From Trichocoleus sp. (lineage in GTDB: Bacteria; Cyanobacteriota; Cyanobacteriia; Elainellales; Elainellaceae), in contig DATNQD010000064.1 of the NCBI GenBank assembly GCA_036702865.1, positions 62,001 to 126,000 on the forward strand: DNA of 64,000 nt, read 5' to 3'. The position numbers were made by a program, and so were the translations under genes. Below the pieces are notes generated by a model, which saw nothing but the letters and a program-made list of their open reading frames with translations, did no database searches and was not told where the DNA came from. Positions 41,779 through 53,445 of this stretch are shown in pieces (the stretch's first letter is position 1; each line of letters begins with the position of its first letter).

Positions 41779-44700
41779 ATGAGCAGTAACCAACTTCCTC
41801 CAAAACAGGGTTTATACGATCCACAATTCGAGCATGACGCCTGTGGTGTCGGGTTCATCGTCCATATGAAGGGGAAGAAATCCCACGATATCGTAGAGCA
41901 GGCGCTCACCATTCTCCTCAACATTGATCACCGTGGCGCTTGCGGAGCCGAAACCAACACAGGCGACGGAGCGGGGATTCTCATGCAAGTACCCCATAAG
42001 TTTCTGCAAAAAGTGGCAGCCGCAGAAGGGATTACCCTGCCTGAAGTGGGTCAGTATGGGGTCGGCATGATTTACACCTCGCCTGATCCCACGATTCGAG
42101 CAGAGAGTCGGCGGCTGTTTGAGCAAATTGTGGCAGAAGAAGGGCAGCAGGTTTTAGGCTGGCGCGATGTCCCAACCGATCATTCCTCTCTCGGCAACAC
42201 TGCTAAATCCAGTGAACCCTTCATGCAGCAGGTGTTCATCCAGCGATCGCCCGATTTGGCTGATGACTTAAGCTTTGAACGCAAGCTTTACGTGATTCGC
42301 AAACGATCCCATGGTGCAATTCGCAGCAAAGATACTCACTGGTATCCATCGAGCTTATCCTGCCGCACGATCGTCTATAAAGGAATGCTGATGCCCGTTC
42401 AAGTGGGGCAATATTACCCGGATCTGCGCGATCCCGACATGGAAAGTGCACTGGCACTGGTGCATTCTCGTTTCAGCACCAATACGTTTCCCAGTTGGGA
42501 ACGATCGCACCCTTATCGCTACATCGCCCATAACGGCGAGATTAATACGCTGCGCGGCAATATTAACTGGATGCACGCTCGCCAATCGCTGTTTGAATCA
42601 GACTTGTTTGGCGATGACATGAAAAAGATCCAGCCCGTCATCAACATTGACGGCAGTGACTCGCTGATTTTTGACAATGCGCTGGAACTGCTGGTACTGG
42701 CGGGACGATCGCTGCCCCATGCGGTGATGATGATGATCCCCGAACCCTGGACGGCGCATGAGTCGATGAGCGATGAGAAGAAAGCCTTCTATGAATATCA
42801 CTCTTGCTTGATGGAACCCTGGGATGGCCCTGCCTCGATCGCCTTTACCGATGGCACAATGATGGGGGCAGTCCTCGATCGCAACGGCTTGCGTCCTTCT
42901 CGCTATTACGTTACGAAAGATGATTTAGTGATCATGGCATCGGAAGCGGGGGTGCTGCCGATCGAACCGGAACGGGTCGCACAAAAGGGTCGCTTGCAGC
43001 CGGGTCGGATGTTCCTGGTGGATATGGAAGCAGGTCGGATTATTGCTGACGAAGAAATTAAAACCAAGATTGCTACTGAGCATCCTTACCGTGACTGGAT
43101 CAATCAGCACATGGTGGAACTGGCTCAACTCAAAGATGCCCCTGCTGCGCTAGAACTCGATGCAGCCCCCGACCTCAGTACCATCATTCAGCGGCAAACC
43201 GCATTTGGTTATACCTTTGAAGATTTGCGGCTCTTGCTCACTCCCATGGCAAAAGATGGCGTGGAAGCTATTGGTTCAATGGGTGCAGATACACCACTCG
43301 CCGTTTTGTCCGATCGCCCCAAACTGCTTTACGATTATTTCCAGCAGCTTTTCGCGCAGGTGACGAATCCACCCATCGACTCGATCCGAGAAGAGATCAT
43401 TACCTCTGCGGAAACGACGATCGGGTCGGAGCGAAATTTGCTGAAGCCGGAACCCGAAAGCTGCCATTTGATTGAGCTAAAATCGCCGATTCTGAGCGAT
43501 GCCGAGTTAGCCAAACTCAAAGCAGTCAATGAGGGAGGCTTTCAGTCAACCACCATTCCGATTTTGTTTAATCCCCAGGCAGGTATGCAGGGTTTAGAGC
43601 AGGCAATGACTGCCATTGCAGCACAGGCAGATCAGGCGATCGAAGCTGGCATCAATCTTTTGATTTTGTCCGATCGCGGCATCAACGCTGAAAATGCACC
43701 GATTCCGGCACTTCTAGCAGTTGCAGGATTACACCACCATCTGATCCGCAAAGGCACTCGCACCCTCGTTGGCTTGATTCTCGAATCTGGCGAACCGCGA
43801 GAAGTCCATCACTTTGCGACCCTGATTGGCTATGGCTGCGGCGCAATTAATCCTTACCTCGCCTTTGAAACGATCGACGACATGATTCAGCAAGGTCTGC
43901 TGGTCAATGTTGAGTATAAAACTGCATGCAAAAACTACATCAAAGCAGCAACCAAAGGGGTCGTGAAAGTCGCATCCAAGATCGGGATCTCGACGCTGCA
44001 AAGCTATCGCGGTGCTCAAATTTTTGAAGCGATCGGCTTAAACCAAGCCGTGATCGATCGATACTTTACCTGGACAGCTTCTCGCATTGAAGGAGCCGAT
44101 CTAGAAGTGATCACCAAAGAAACCGTATTGCGGCATCATCATGCGTTCCCCGATCGCGAGGTCAATGGTCACACGCTGGATGTAGGCGGCGAATATCAGT
44201 GGCGCAAAGCAGGCGAAGCGCATTTGTTTAGCCCGGAAACCATCCATAGCTTACAGCAAGCAGTACGAGTCGGCAGCTACGATTTGTACAAGAAATATGC
44301 CGATCTGGTGAACGAGCAAAACCAAAAGCATTTTACGTTGCGCGGATTACTTCAGTTCAAACAACGTGAACCGATTTCGATTGATGAAGTAGAATCGATC
44401 GAATCGATCATGCAGCGCTTTAAAACAGGCGCAATGAGCTACGGTTCAATCTCCAAAGAATCACATGAAGCACTCGCCATTGCGATGAATCGGATCGGCG
44501 GTAAATCCAATACGGGAGAAGGCGGCGAAGATCCCGAAAGATACACCTGGACGAACGATCGCGGTGATTCTAAAAACAGTGCAATCAAGCAGGTTGCTTC
44601 CGGTCGATTTGGTGTAACCAGCCTTTATCTGTCGCAGGCAAGAGAGCTTCAGATCAAGATGGCACAGGGCGCAAAACCGGGTGAAGGCGGACAGCTACCC

Positions 44701-46374
44701 GGCAAGAAAGTCTATCCCTGGATTGCGAAAGTACGGCACTCAACCCCTGGCGTTGGGCTAATTTCACCGCCCCCTCACCACGACATCTACTCGATCGAAG
44801 ATTTGGCTGAGTTAATCCATGACTTGAAAAATGCCAATCGCGCCGCCCGGATCAGCGTCAAGCTCGTTTCTGAAGTGGGAGTCGGGACGATCGCAGCGGG
44901 AGTTGCCAAAGCCCATGCCGATGTCGTCTTAATCTCCGGCTTCGATGGTGGCACAGGCGCATCGCCTCAGACCTCAATCAAACACGCCGGACTGCCCTGG
45001 GAACTGGGACTTGCAGAAACGCATCAAACCCTTGTTTTGAACAACCTTCGATCGCGGATTGTGGTCGAAACGGATGGTCAAATGAAAACAGGTCGTGATG
45101 TGGTAGTTGCCGCATTGCTGGGTGCTGAAGAATTCGGTTTCGCCACCGCACCACTCGTCACGCTCGGCTGTATTATGATGCGCGTTTGCCATCTCAATAC
45201 CTGCCCAGTAGGGGTCGCGACGCAAGACCCAGAACTGCGGAAAAACTTTATGGGTGACCCCGAACATACGGTCAACTTCATGAAATTCATTGCCCAAGAA
45301 ACCCGTGAGCTGATGGCAGAGCTTGGTTTCCGCAGCCTGGATGAAATGGTCGGGCGCACCGATATTCTGGAAGCAAAACAGGCGATCGATCACTGGAAAG
45401 CCAAAGGACTGGATATCTCCCGCATCCTTTATCAGCCAGAAGTCGGGCCTGAAGTCGGTCGCTATTGCCAGATTCCCCAGGATCACGGTCTAGAAAAGTC
45501 GCTTGATATGACGCTGCTGCTGGATCTCTGTCAGGGCGCGATCGAACGCGGTGAACCCGTTAAAGCAACGCTGCCGATCAAAAATGTTAACCGTGCAGTC
45601 GGCACAATCTTGGGGAATGAAATCACCAAACGTCACTGGTATGGTTTACCTGAAGATACAGTGCATCTGCATTTTCAGGGCAGTGCCGGACAGAGTTTTG
45701 GTGCATTTGTGCCTCAGGGTGTGACGCTGGAGCTAGAAGGTGATGCAAATGATTACCTGGGCAAAGGCTTGAGCGGCGGTAAAATTATCCTCTATCCTCA
45801 CAAAAATTCCACCTTTGTCGCGGAAGAAAACATCATCATCGGCAACGTGGCGCTCTATGGTGCAACCTCTGGTGAAGTCTACATTCGCGGCATTGCAGGC
45901 GAACGCTTCTGTGTCCGCAACTCAGGCGTGAGTACTGTGGTGGAGGCTATAGGCGATCATGGCTGCGAATATATGACTGGCGGTAAAGTCGTGGTTCTAG
46001 GCACAACCGGACGGAACTTTGCAGCAGGCATGAGCGGCGGCGTTGCCTACATTCTGGATGAAGTCGGCGATTTCCCGACCCGCTGTAATCAGCAAATGGT
46101 GGGGCTAGAAGCGATCGAAGATCCAGAGGAAATCGCTGATCTGCGACAACTGATCCAAAAACATGCCGACTATACGGGCAGCGAAAAGGCATCTCAAGTG
46201 CTGGCTCATTGGGATGAAATGCTGCCCAAATTCATCAAGGTAATGCCCAAAGACTACAAGCGCGTCTTACAGGCAATCCAAAACGCCCTCGCATCTGGAC
46301 TCAGCGGCGATGATGCCCTCACGGCTGCCTTCGAGGAAAATGCGCGAGATGTAGCGCGGATTGGAGGAAGCTAG
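41779..46374 (+). CDS. gltB: Glutamate synthase large subunit
   Basis: 1531 residues from the ATG at 41779; an upstream extension to 41668 lacks support. The N-terminal glutaminase is exposed after removal of a 21-residue propeptide, leaving Cys22 ([13 protein letters not shown]) as nucleophile. The central and FMN domains include [20 protein letters not shown] and the 3Fe-4S ligands [12 protein letters not shown] (CX5CX4C). The C-terminal beta helix has GXXGXXXG-type repeats ([20 protein letters not shown]). It makes two glutamates from glutamine and 2-oxoglutarate. The adjacent gltD argues for the NAD(P)H-linked form rather than ferredoxin-GOGAT. Confidence 0.95.
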   Translation: MSSNQLPPKQGLYDPQFEHDACGVGFIVHMKGKKSHDIVEQALTILLNIDHRGACGAETNTGDGAGILMQVPHKFLQKVAAAEGITLPEVGQYGVGMIYTSPDPTIRAESRRLFEQIVAEEGQQVLGWRDVPTDHSSLGNTAKSSEPFMQQVFIQRSPDLADDLSFERKLYVIRKRSHGAIRSKDTHWYPSSLSCRTIVYKGMLMPVQVGQYYPDLRDPDMESALALVHSRFSTNTFPSWERSHPYRYIAHNGEINTLRGNINWMHARQSLFESDLFGDDMKKIQPVINIDGSDSLIFDNALELLVLAGRSLPHAVMMMIPEPWTAHESMSDEKKAFYEYHSCLMEPWDGPASIAFTDGTMMGAVLDRNGLRPSRYYVTKDDLVIMASEAGVLPIEPERVAQKGRLQPGRMFLVDMEAGRIIADEEIKTKIATEHPYRDWINQHMVELAQLKDAPAALELDAAPDLSTIIQRQTAFGYTFEDLRLLLTPMAKDGVEAIGSMGADTPLAVLSDRPKLLYDYFQQLFAQVTNPPIDSIREEIITSAETTIGSERNLLKPEPESCHLIELKSPILSDAELAKLKAVNEGGFQSTTIPILFNPQAGMQGLEQAMTAIAAQADQAIEAGINLLILSDRGINAENAPIPALLAVAGLHHHLIRKGTRTLVGLILESGEPREVHHFATLIGYGCGAINPYLAFETIDDMIQQGLLVNVEYKTACKNYIKAATKGVVKVASKIGISTLQSYRGAQIFEAIGLNQAVIDRYFTWTASRIEGADLEVITKETVLRHHHAFPDREVNGHTLDVGGEYQWRKAGEAHLFSPETIHSLQQAVRVGSYDLYKKYADLVNEQNQKHFTLRGLLQFKQREPISIDEVESIESIMQRFKTGAMSYGSISKESHEALAIAMNRIGGKSNTGEGGEDPERYTWTNDRGDSKNSAIKQVASGRFGVTSLYLSQARELQIKMAQGAKPGEGGQLPGKKVYPWIAKVRHSTPGVGLISPPPHHDIYSIEDLAELIHDLKNANRAARISVKLVSEVGVGTIAAGVAKAHADVVLISGFDGGTGASPQTSIKHAGLPWELGLAETHQTLVLNNLRSRIVVETDGQMKTGRDVVVAALLGAEEFGFATAPLVTLGCIMMRVCHLNTCPVGVATQDPELRKNFMGDPEHTVNFMKFIAQETRELMAELGFRSLDEMVGRTDILEAKQAIDHWKAKGLDISRILYQPEVGPEVGRYCQIPQDHGLEKSLDMTLLLDLCQGAIERGEPVKATLPIKNVNRAVGTILGNEITKRHWYGLPEDTVHLHFQGSAGQSFGAFVPQGVTLELEGDANDYLGKGLSGGKIILYPHKNSTFVAEENIIIGNVALYGATSGEVYIRGIAGERFCVRNSGVSTVVEAIGDHGCEYMTGGKVVVLGTTGRNFAAGMSGGVAYILDEVGDFPTRCNQQMVGLEAIEDPEEIADLRQLIQKHADYTGSEKASQVLAHWDEMLPKFIKVMPKDYKRVLQAIQNALASGLSGDDALTAAFEENARDVARIGGS

Positions 46375-46436
46375 TCTTAACCTTCTCTCCACTTATTCTC
46401 TCCACTGAACAGAGGGAAAATTGAACGGCTCAAAGT

Positions 46437-46463
46437 CCCCCTTCAAAGGGGGATTTAGGGGGA
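46437..46463 (+). repeat. C/G-run hairpin repeat between gltB and gltD
   Basis: CCCCCTT (46437-46443) pairs with AAGGGGG (46446-46452), followed by ATTTAGGGGGATC. Short dispersed repeats of this kind are common in cyanobacterial spacers; a shorter relative lies at 9986. Confidence 0.6.
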
Positions 46464-46557
46464 TCTCAAAGCATAAACCCTGCCAATGAGAGCTTTTCAA
46501 ACAATCCCTAAAATACCAATCACGAATCTACTAATTACGACTCGCTAAATTACAAAA

Positions 46558-48042
46558 ATGGGCAAACCAACCGGCTTCATCGAATATCTCCGCGAACTCC
46601 CCTCTGAGCTAGAACCACTCGATCGCATTCGCAACTGGGATGAATTTCATTTGCCGATGCCAGAAGATCGCCTCAGAACACAGGGCGCACGCTGTATGGA
46701 TTGTGGCACGCCATTCTGCCATACAGGTACAGTGATTAGTGGCATGGCAAGCGGTTGCCCGATCAACAATTTGATTCCAGAATGGAATGATCTGGTATAT
46801 CGCGGACTGTGGCAGGAAGCACTCGATCGCCTCCACAAAACCAATAATTTCCCAGAGTTTACGGGGCGAGTTTGTCCGGCTCCCTGTGAAGGTTCTTGTG
46901 TGTTGGGCATCAATAATCCGCCTGTAACAATCAAAAATATCGAATATTCCATCAGCGAAAAAGGCTGGGAAGAAGGCTGGATTAAACCTGATCCACCATC
47001 GAAGCGAACCGGGAAGAAAGTGGCGATCGTAGGTTCAGGACCCGCAGGGTTATCGGCAGCCGCGCAGCTGAATAAAGCTGGACATTGGGTGACGGTGTTT
47101 GAACGTGCCGATCGTCCCGGTGGCTTGCTGATGTATGGCATCCCCAACATGAAGCTAGACAAAGAGCAGGTTGTTTTGCGGCGGCTCAATGTGCTGGAGC
47201 AGGAGGGCGTTAAGTTCGTTTGCAATACCGAAGTGGGGAAAGATCTGCCAGCTGAAACATTGCTGCAAGAATTTGATGCGGTGGTGCTTTGTATGGGGGC
47301 AACGAAACCACGCGATCTGCCGATCGAAGGTCGAGATCTGAAGGGGATTCACTTTGCGATGGAATTCTTGACCGCTAACACAAAGGCGGTGCTAGACAAA
47401 CAAACCAACAGCAACTTCATTTCTGCTGAAGGCAAAGATGTCGTCATTATTGGTGGCGGAGATACTGGAACCGATTGTGTCGGAACCTCGATTCGTCACG
47501 GCTGCAACAACGTTGTGCAACTAGAAATTCTGCCGCAACCCCCCTCGCAACGCGCCACCGACAACCCCTGGCCCGAATGGCCTAAAGTCTACCGGATGGA
47601 CTACGGACAGGAAGAAGCCGCTGCTAAGTTTGGGGCTGATCCACGTACCTATATCACCACAGCAACCAAGTTTGAAGGCGATGAAACTGGGCAGGTGAAA
47701 GCCGTCCACACGGTTCAAGTGGAATGGGCAAGAAATGAGAAAGGGCAGTTTATCCCGCAACAGGTTCCCGGAACAGAACAAGTCGTCCCGGCACAGCTTG
47801 TCCTCTTAGCAATGGGATTCCTGGGTCCTGAACAGCCTCTCGTTGACGCGCTCAAACTCGATCGCGATCCGCGCAGCAACATCAAAGCCGACTACGGAAA
47901 GTACAACACCAGTATTCCGGGCGTATTTGCCGCAGGTGATTGTCGTCGGGGTCAAAGCCTTGTGGTCTGGGCATTTAACGAAGGACGTGGCGCAGCACGC
48001 GAATGCGATTTGTACCTGATGGGAAGCAGCGATCTGCCTTAA
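46558..48042 (+). CDS. gltD: Glutamate synthase small subunit
   Basis: 494 residues. The N-terminal Fe-S domain shows [10 protein letters not shown] and later [13 protein letters not shown] and [13 protein letters not shown]. The FAD site is [21 protein letters not shown], and the NAD(P)H site is [20 protein letters not shown]. It passes electrons from NAD(P)H through FAD and two 4Fe-4S clusters to GltB. It lies 183 bases downstream of gltB; the spacer carries a dispersed hairpin repeat, and cotranscription is likely but not certain. Confidence 0.95.
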   Translation: MGKPTGFIEYLRELPSELEPLDRIRNWDEFHLPMPEDRLRTQGARCMDCGTPFCHTGTVISGMASGCPINNLIPEWNDLVYRGLWQEALDRLHKTNNFPEFTGRVCPAPCEGSCVLGINNPPVTIKNIEYSISEKGWEEGWIKPDPPSKRTGKKVAIVGSGPAGLSAAAQLNKAGHWVTVFERADRPGGLLMYGIPNMKLDKEQVVLRRLNVLEQEGVKFVCNTEVGKDLPAETLLQEFDAVVLCMGATKPRDLPIEGRDLKGIHFAMEFLTANTKAVLDKQTNSNFISAEGKDVVIIGGGDTGTDCVGTSIRHGCNNVVQLEILPQPPSQRATDNPWPEWPKVYRMDYGQEEAAAKFGADPRTYITTATKFEGDETGQVKAVHTVQVEWARNEKGQFIPQQVPGTEQVVPAQLVLLAMGFLGPEQPLVDALKLDRDPRSNIKADYGKYNTSIPGVFAAGDCRRGQSLVVWAFNEGRGAARECDLYLMGSSDLP

Positions 48043-48228
48043 TTCTGATGCAATAAACCTGCTTACTCAGACGACAAAATGCAGACCAAAAGGCTGAGAT
48101 AGTAGACGCACTGCATTTCTCTCTTCAGATAGTCTACGCTAACTAAATTGGATTGTTATCTTACAGAAAAGTGATAGAACAACTCGAATAAATCGATTAA
48201 ATTCTTTTTACATTCTGGAGAAACAGCA

Positions 48229-48501
48229 ATGAATATCTTAGCTTGGATTGTGTTGGGCTTGATTGCAGGCGCGATTGCAAAAGCAATTTATCCTGGGTAT
48301 CAAAGTGGTGGTATTCTTGGCACAATGCTTCTGGGAATTATTGGTGCTTTTGTAGGTGGAACACTCTATAACTTCCTCACAACTGGATCACTCGCCCTGA
48401 CCGCATCTGGTCTGACGATCGGCGGAGTTCTGGTTGCCGTTGTGGGTGCGATTCTTGCTCTGTTCATTTACTACGCTCTGGTGAGCCGCCGCGCTTACTA
48501 A
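48229..48501 (+). CDS. GlsB/YeaQ/YmgE family stress membrane protein
   Basis: 90 residues with three hydrophobic helices (about 2-18, 28-48 and 60-84). Typical motifs: WIVLGLIAGAIAKAIYPG, GILGTMLLGIIGAFVGGTL and GGVLVAVVGAILALFIYYAL. It belongs to the transglycosylase-associated family, small glycine-rich inner-membrane proteins often induced under stress. A GGAG ribosome binding site precedes it and a strong terminator follows. Confidence 0.88.
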   Translation: MNILAWIVLGLIAGAIAKAIYPGYQSGGILGTMLLGIIGAFVGGTLYNFLTTGSLALTASGLTIGGVLVAVVGAILALFIYYALVSRRAY

Positions 48502-48623
48502 TTGCTAACCGATCACCACCCAATTGCCAGTCTGATCCGCTTACTTGATCGAATAGCTATAACTTTCGGTGACGACTGTAACAACTCTGGTACAAGCAAG
48601 TTAAGTTAACACCAAAAAAGACG

Positions 48624-48651
48624 AGCCTCTGCTAAACCAGGGGCTTTTTTA
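48624..48651 (+). terminator. Rho-independent terminator
   Basis: AGCCTCTG (48624-48631) and CAGGGGCT (48638-48645) form an 8-bp stem, with one T-G pair, around CTAAAC, followed by six T. It ends the GlsB-family gene transcript. Confidence 0.75.
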
Positions 48652-49013
48652 TTGCAATCACCCCATTCACCTGAATCATTCACCAGAGTTTGGCATCCTC
48701 GCATAGGGGCGAAGCACTTGCACCAAGGATTCCAATCAGTGCAACCGTTTTGCTGCGAATGCTTTGCCCTTACCCCTGTCCGCACTCTCATTCAGCCCAG
48801 CCACTACCACCTGCCCCAATTACCAAAATTAATCTTGCTTTTCACGCCTTTCCCAGCTTTTGGTTTAACATTCGTTTGACTCTGTACAATTAGCCACTAT
48901 AGATCGCAGACAGAAAACCGCAGGCAAACTCGTTCACGAATCGCAAACATGACTGCAACCGAAGTGCTGCGTTTATACCATCCTGCGACTTCTAGCCCCT
49001 ATTGGAATGCGCT
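48652..49013 (+). other. Intergenic region without a recognised gene
   Basis: About 360 bases after the terminator. Overlapping short frames here look non-coding. It presumably carries the promoter of the PstS-like/DUF4912 gene; no specific element was recognised. Confidence 0.4.
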
Positions 49014-51263
49014 ATGACTAGAAAAACCAGAAAGATGTCTCGCCAAGAGATCCCCGTTACCACTCTGGCAATTCTGCTGACCCTAACAGGGGTTTCTGCT
49101 GCTCTCCCCCTGACCCTGGCTGCCTCTGCCCAAACTGCACCCGCAACAGCCTTTCCCCCACCCACAGCGGTTCCTCAAGATACGATCGTCCGGCTTAACG
49201 GCTCTAGCAGCATGGCGAACATCAATCAAGCGCTAGCGCAGCGATTTAAAGCACAGTTTCCGGGGACACAGGTAGAAACTGTCACCGAGGGCACAGAACT
49301 AGCCCTGCAAGCAGTCGCAGAAGGTCGGGCAGATTTAGCCGGGATCGGTCGTCCTTTAACCGACGCAGAAAAATCGCAGGGCTTTGTTGCAGTTCCAGTT
49401 GCCAAAAGCCGGATTGCCATCATTGTTGGAGCAAATAACCCTTTCCGGGAGAGCCTGACGGCTGAGCAGTTTGCCCAGATCTTTCGAGGAGAAATCAAAA
49501 ACTGGTCAGAACTCGGTGCACCCGCAGCCCCAATTCGGCTGATCGATCGTCCTGAAAACAGTGATGTCAGACAATCACTCCAGCCCTACTCCATGTTTCA
49601 GACTGCTCCCTTCCAATCTGGAGCCAACGCAGTCAAGCCATCAGAAGATACAACAGCAGCCGTAATTCGATCGCTTGGAGCCGACGGAATTGGCTATGCA
49701 CCTCAAGAACAAGTTGCCGGAAACCCCAACGTGCGCGTATTACCGCTGTATGGCACACTTCCCACCGAAGCTGGTTATGCCTTCTCGCAACCGCTGCTCT
49801 ACGTCTATAAAGGAGCGCCAAGTGCCGCAGTTCAGGCATTTTTAGGCTATGCAACTGCGCCAGAAAATCAACCTGCTCTTGAAGCAGCCAAAGCGAGCAA
49901 CGCTGCAACAGGAACGACGCAAACAGGAGGTTCTCCAGAAGCGATCGCCACCGACCCCCTCCAACAAACTGCTGATGCAACTGCCGAGAAAGGACTACCA
50001 GGATGGCTCTGGTTACTGGCTCTTCCTCTCGTGGGTGGGCTGCTCTGGTGGCTCTTCAAAGAGCAAGAATCTGCAATGGCGACCAGTCCTGCTGAGGCTC
50101 CTGCCCGTCAGCCCTTAAAGGACAACCCCCCTCAAACCCAGACTGGTTCACCTCAAAATACCGCTACGCTCCAAACACCCGTCACTGTACCCGTCCCGGT
50201 TCCGCCTATCCCGGCTCCCCTGCCTCCTAGTCGAGTGACCCTGACTCCTCGCAATGCCACAACAGCCTATGTCAACTGGGAAGTGTCAGAAGCTGCAAAA
50301 TCAGCATTAAAACAGCAGGGCGGCGAGAAGTTGAAACTTAGAATTTACGATGTCACAAACCGGGGAACAGAAGCCGAACCTGCCCGGACAGGACGACAGT
50401 ATGAATGCGGCGATGAACGCCAAGATATGCATGTCCAGGTTCCCGCAACCGATCGAGACTATGTTGCAGAACTGGGCTATTTAACAGGTACGAAACGATG
50501 GCTCAGTTTAGCGAAATCTGCTCCCGTTCGGTTTAACTCCGGTGGTTCAGCAAACGCGAGACCAAGAAACCCTTCGCCTGATCTCTCTGTGACTGCTGCC
50601 CCAACCCAAACCCCGATCGGCAACCCGTCCCCGCTGCCCAACGGCACTGAACCGATCGCTCAAGATCCGCCAAGCTCCACGCCACCTACACCCAACGGTA
50701 CAGAACCGATCGCTCAAAACACTCAAAAATTGATTGCCCAAAATCCGCCCCTCTTCATAGAGAATCCTGAGAAGGATACTGCCAGAGAAACTGCACATCC
50801 AAATCATGCAATGGCATTAGGGGACTTTGCAGTCGCAGCAGCAGAGCGAGATGCCCCAGCCCTAATCCGCAGCGGCGCGACCCGACTCAGCGATCAACCC
50901 ACTGCCCCAAAAACACCAACCGTAGAACAAAACTGTCAAATTGTTTTAGAGCCTCGGGGACCTCAAACGGCTTATGCTCACTGGGAAATTCCAGGCGAGA
51001 TCAAAGCCCAACTGCGACAACAGGGCGGCAGGCATCTCGTTTTACGGCTTCACGATGCAACAAGCCTAAATATTGACTATGAACCGCCCCACAGCACCGA
51101 AGACTACCCCTGTCAGGAGACGGATCGAGATAAATATGTGACGATTCCAGAAAGCGATCGAGACTACGTTGCCGAAATTGGTTATTTCACAGAAGATGGA
51201 CGCTGGCTGAAACTGATTCGCTCTCTCCATATTCGCATTCCCAAAGAAGGCACAGCGATTTAA
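49014..51263 (+). CDS. PstS-like substrate-binding protein with two DUF4912 domains
   Basis: 749 residues from the ATG at 49014; a TTG at 49002 is the longer option. Signal segment LAILLTLTGVSAALPLTLAA near residues 18-37. Residues 50-300 form a PBP-like domain (LNGSSSMANINQALAQRFKA; IGRPLTDAEKSQGFVAVPVA; AEQFAQIFRGEIKNWSELG) close to phosphate-binding PstS. A membrane helix near 325 (WLWLLALPLVGGLLWWLF) follows, then a Pro/Gln linker and two copies of DUF4912 (about 405-515 and 640-745), separated by repeated NGTEPIAQ units. PBP and DUF4912 would lie on opposite sides of the membrane. Role unknown; signalling by a bound anion is inferred. Confidence 0.83.
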   Translation: MTRKTRKMSRQEIPVTTLAILLTLTGVSAALPLTLAASAQTAPATAFPPPTAVPQDTIVRLNGSSSMANINQALAQRFKAQFPGTQVETVTEGTELALQAVAEGRADLAGIGRPLTDAEKSQGFVAVPVAKSRIAIIVGANNPFRESLTAEQFAQIFRGEIKNWSELGAPAAPIRLIDRPENSDVRQSLQPYSMFQTAPFQSGANAVKPSEDTTAAVIRSLGADGIGYAPQEQVAGNPNVRVLPLYGTLPTEAGYAFSQPLLYVYKGAPSAAVQAFLGYATAPENQPALEAAKASNAATGTTQTGGSPEAIATDPLQQTADATAEKGLPGWLWLLALPLVGGLLWWLFKEQESAMATSPAEAPARQPLKDNPPQTQTGSPQNTATLQTPVTVPVPVPPIPAPLPPSRVTLTPRNATTAYVNWEVSEAAKSALKQQGGEKLKLRIYDVTNRGTEAEPARTGRQYECGDERQDMHVQVPATDRDYVAELGYLTGTKRWLSLAKSAPVRFNSGGSANARPRNPSPDLSVTAAPTQTPIGNPSPLPNGTEPIAQDPPSSTPPTPNGTEPIAQNTQKLIAQNPPLFIENPEKDTARETAHPNHAMALGDFAVAAAERDAPALIRSGATRLSDQPTAPKTPTVEQNCQIVLEPRGPQTAYAHWEIPGEIKAQLRQQGGRHLVLRLHDATSLNIDYEPPHSTEDYPCQETDRDKYVTIPESDRDYVAEIGYFTEDGRWLKLIRSLHIRIPKEGTAI

Positions 51264-51346
51264 GCAGAAGCAACATAATCAAACCGAGTTTGCTTTGCAG
51301 CAGCCCATAGCAAGATGGGGCGATCGATCCCAGACCAGGAGTGGGT

Positions 51347-51619
51347 ATGAGTGGAAGTGCAGATGCAATTGTGCAGCAATATAGAGCAGGAGCGCGAAAC
51401 TTTAGTCGAGTGCAGTTGCGTGAAGTTGATTTAATCAACGTGCTGCTGAAAGAGGCTGACTTTAGCCAGGCTGACCTGCGACAGGCGCGATTCGGCAAAA
51501 CCGACTTTTCTCATACCTGCCTGAGATCGGCAGATCTCAGCTATGCCAATCTCAGCGTCACAATTTTACGCGGAGCCGACCTGACTGGAGCAGATTTGCA
51601 AGATGCAGGGATGGGGTAG
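51347..51619 (+). CDS. Pentapeptide-repeat protein
   Basis: 90 residues from the ATG at 51347, with AGGAG upstream; a GTG at 51341 also fits. About ten A(D/N)LXX-type repeats are seen (REVDLINVLLKEADFSQADL, LRSADLSYANLSVTILRGAD), enough for two or three coils of a right-handed beta helix. The function is unknown; most cyanobacterial members are uncharacterised. Confidence 0.82.
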   Translation: MSGSADAIVQQYRAGARNFSRVQLREVDLINVLLKEADFSQADLRQARFGKTDFSHTCLRSADLSYANLSVTILRGADLTGADLQDAGMG

Positions 51620-51651
51620 GAGAGGTAGAGAAACCAATCAGTATCCGTCCC

Positions 51652-52368
51652 CTAGCACTGAGTAAAGTGAATGATAGGGTTCTGAACTTCGATCGCCACA
51701 TGAGCAATACAGGTTAAGTGGATTTGGAGTGGCTGAATTGTCCAGTTAGTAAGGGGTTTTTGGGTTGAGCGATCGATCAGTTGGGGAGGCTCAGCCGTGA
51801 AGTTAATCTCGACTTGAGCAAGCTGGCTTAAGCCTGTCCCAATCGCCTTCAAATAAGCTTCCTTAGCTGTCCAGAGCTGGAAGAATGCGGTTGGTTGTTC
51901 GGGGGCAAGCAGCGATCGAAGCCACTGCGTTTCAGCCTCAGAAAAAAATCGGTCTGCCAGTTGCAAAACCTCAACAGGACGAACATACTCCAGATCAACC
52001 CCAACCGATCGATTGAGCGTCATGGCAAACAAGGCAGTCTGCTGAGAGTGTGATACGTTGAAACAAAGCGTCTGAGCCGGATTGTCTTCAGCCAGACCAG
52101 GCTTACCGTGAGCATTGTAGGCAAACTGTACCTGATTCGGCGGAATCTGCAAATGGCGAGCCAAGAGCCTGCGTAAAATGCCGCGACACAAAACAAACCG
52201 AACGCGGTCACGCTCAAAATAAAATCGATCGGCTCGATCGCGCTCATCCTGAGACAGCAAAGCCCTCAGCGCATCCACCTGACTCTGCCACTGATCCAGA
52301 TCCACACAGCAAACCTGCACAACCCGATCGGTTAATGCCAGATCCAGAGGTAGGTCAACCCAAGCCAT
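51652..52368 (-). CDS. 4'-phosphopantetheinyl transferase (Sfp/HetI type)
   Basis: 238 residues. The three family motifs are intact: LCFNVSHSQQ, GVDLEYVRPVE with the metal-binding Asp and Glu, and LWTAKEAYLKAIGTGL (WxxKEA). The length and pseudo-dimeric layout fit the Sfp class that loads phosphopantetheine from CoA onto carrier proteins of fatty acid and polyketide or peptide synthases. In many cyanobacteria a single such enzyme (HetI) serves all carriers. No synthase cluster is nearby. Confidence 0.9.
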   Translation of the reverse strand: MAWVDLPLDLALTDRVVQVCCVDLDQWQSQVDALRALLSQDERDRADRFYFERDRVRFVLCRGILRRLLARHLQIPPNQVQFAYNAHGKPGLAEDNPAQTLCFNVSHSQQTALFAMTLNRSVGVDLEYVRPVEVLQLADRFFSEAETQWLRSLLAPEQPTAFFQLWTAKEAYLKAIGTGLSQLAQVEINFTAEPPQLIDRSTQKPLTNWTIQPLQIHLTCIAHVAIEVQNPIIHFTQC

Positions 52369-52437
52369 AGACCAATCCCAAAATCATCAAAGCACTCTCT
52401 CCTGCCTGCCCCTTACTCCTTTATCACCGACGCTCTC

Positions 52438-53274
52438 CTAAACCACTCCATATTTCTGAAACCACGCCTGAAGCTTGCGCCAACCATCTTCAGCAGCGTC
52501 TTGGCGATAGTTCGGACGATAATCAGCATGGAAGCCATGCGGCGCATCAGGGTAGACAACAATCTCAGAAGGATTATCCGTTGCAGCCAGTGCCTGACGC
52601 ATTTGGTCTACTGTCGTCAGCGGAATATTCTCATCTTTACCCCCATAAAGCCCTAATACAGGAGCTTTGAGTGAATTGACTAGATCAAGCGACGATTTCG
52701 GCTGGAGCGGGTTCGGTTGCCCCACCAGTCTGCCATACCAAGCAACACCCGCCTTTAAGTTAGGATTGTGAGCCGCATAAAGCCAGACAGTTCGCCCGCC
52801 CCAGCAAAACCCTGTAATTCCTAAACGGCTTGTATCTCCTTTGTTCTCCCCTGCCCAAGCCACCGTCGCATCCAGATCAGACATGACCTGAGCATCCGGC
52901 ACTTTCGAGACAACATTTTTGATGATCTCAGAACTACTGCTCATCTGCGACACGTCTCCTTGTCGAGCAAACAACTCTGGAGCAATTGCTAAATAGCCCA
53001 GTTTGGCAAGCCGGCGGCAAACATCCTGGATGTACTCATGCACGCCAAAAATCTCTTGCACAACCAGCACCACCGGAAAAGTTGTTCCAGTCGCAGGCAT
53101 TGCCCGATAAGCCGGAACTTCGCCATCCGTGACCGGAATCCGCACTTCACCCGCCACTAAACCTGCTTCATCAGTCGTAATCGTCTCTGCCGAAACCGGA
53201 TGAACTGCGATCGCAAACCCTGCTGCCAGCGTCGATAAAATAAACTGTCGTCTACCGATCGAATAATGAGCCAT
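52438..53274 (-). CDS. Tat-exported dienelactone hydrolase family protein
   Basis: 278 residues from the ATG at 53274 (AAGGAGA upstream); an extension to 53382 is not credible. The twin-arginine signal is [20 protein letters not shown], with probable cleavage after PVSA. The alpha/beta hydrolase has the nucleophile Cys in [13 protein letters not shown], the Asp in [12 protein letters not shown] and the His in [13 protein letters not shown], the dienelactone hydrolase triad. It should act in the periplasm on lactones or esters; the true substrate is unknown. It lies 69 bases from the phosphopantetheinyl transferase, on the same strand. Confidence 0.88.
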   Translation of the reverse strand: MAHYSIGRRQFILSTLAAGFAIAVHPVSAETITTDEAGLVAGEVRIPVTDGEVPAYRAMPATGTTFPVVLVVQEIFGVHEYIQDVCRRLAKLGYLAIAPELFARQGDVSQMSSSSEIIKNVVSKVPDAQVMSDLDATVAWAGENKGDTSRLGITGFCWGGRTVWLYAAHNPNLKAGVAWYGRLVGQPNPLQPKSSLDLVNSLKAPVLGLYGGKDENIPLTTVDQMRQALAATDNPSEIVVYPDAPHGFHADYRPNYRQDAAEDGWRKLQAWFQKYGVV

Positions 53275-53445
53275 TGAGCTGTTCTCCTTATAAGGACGCA
53301 AGGAAAATGAGCATGGGGAAATTGCAACACCCATTGCCAGCGCATATCTCTTGCCGTTAAACCAATGGCAATCTAACACCAATTAGCAAAAAAATTCAAA
53401 GCTGCTCAGATTTTCGATCGCAGCCGCTCCTCATCCCATCACCCA

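Noticed and set aside
48652-48893. Overlapping plus-strand frames after the GlsB-type gene
   Set aside because: Two frames overlap in the same stretch without ribosome binding sites; both look like random Pro/His-rich translation.
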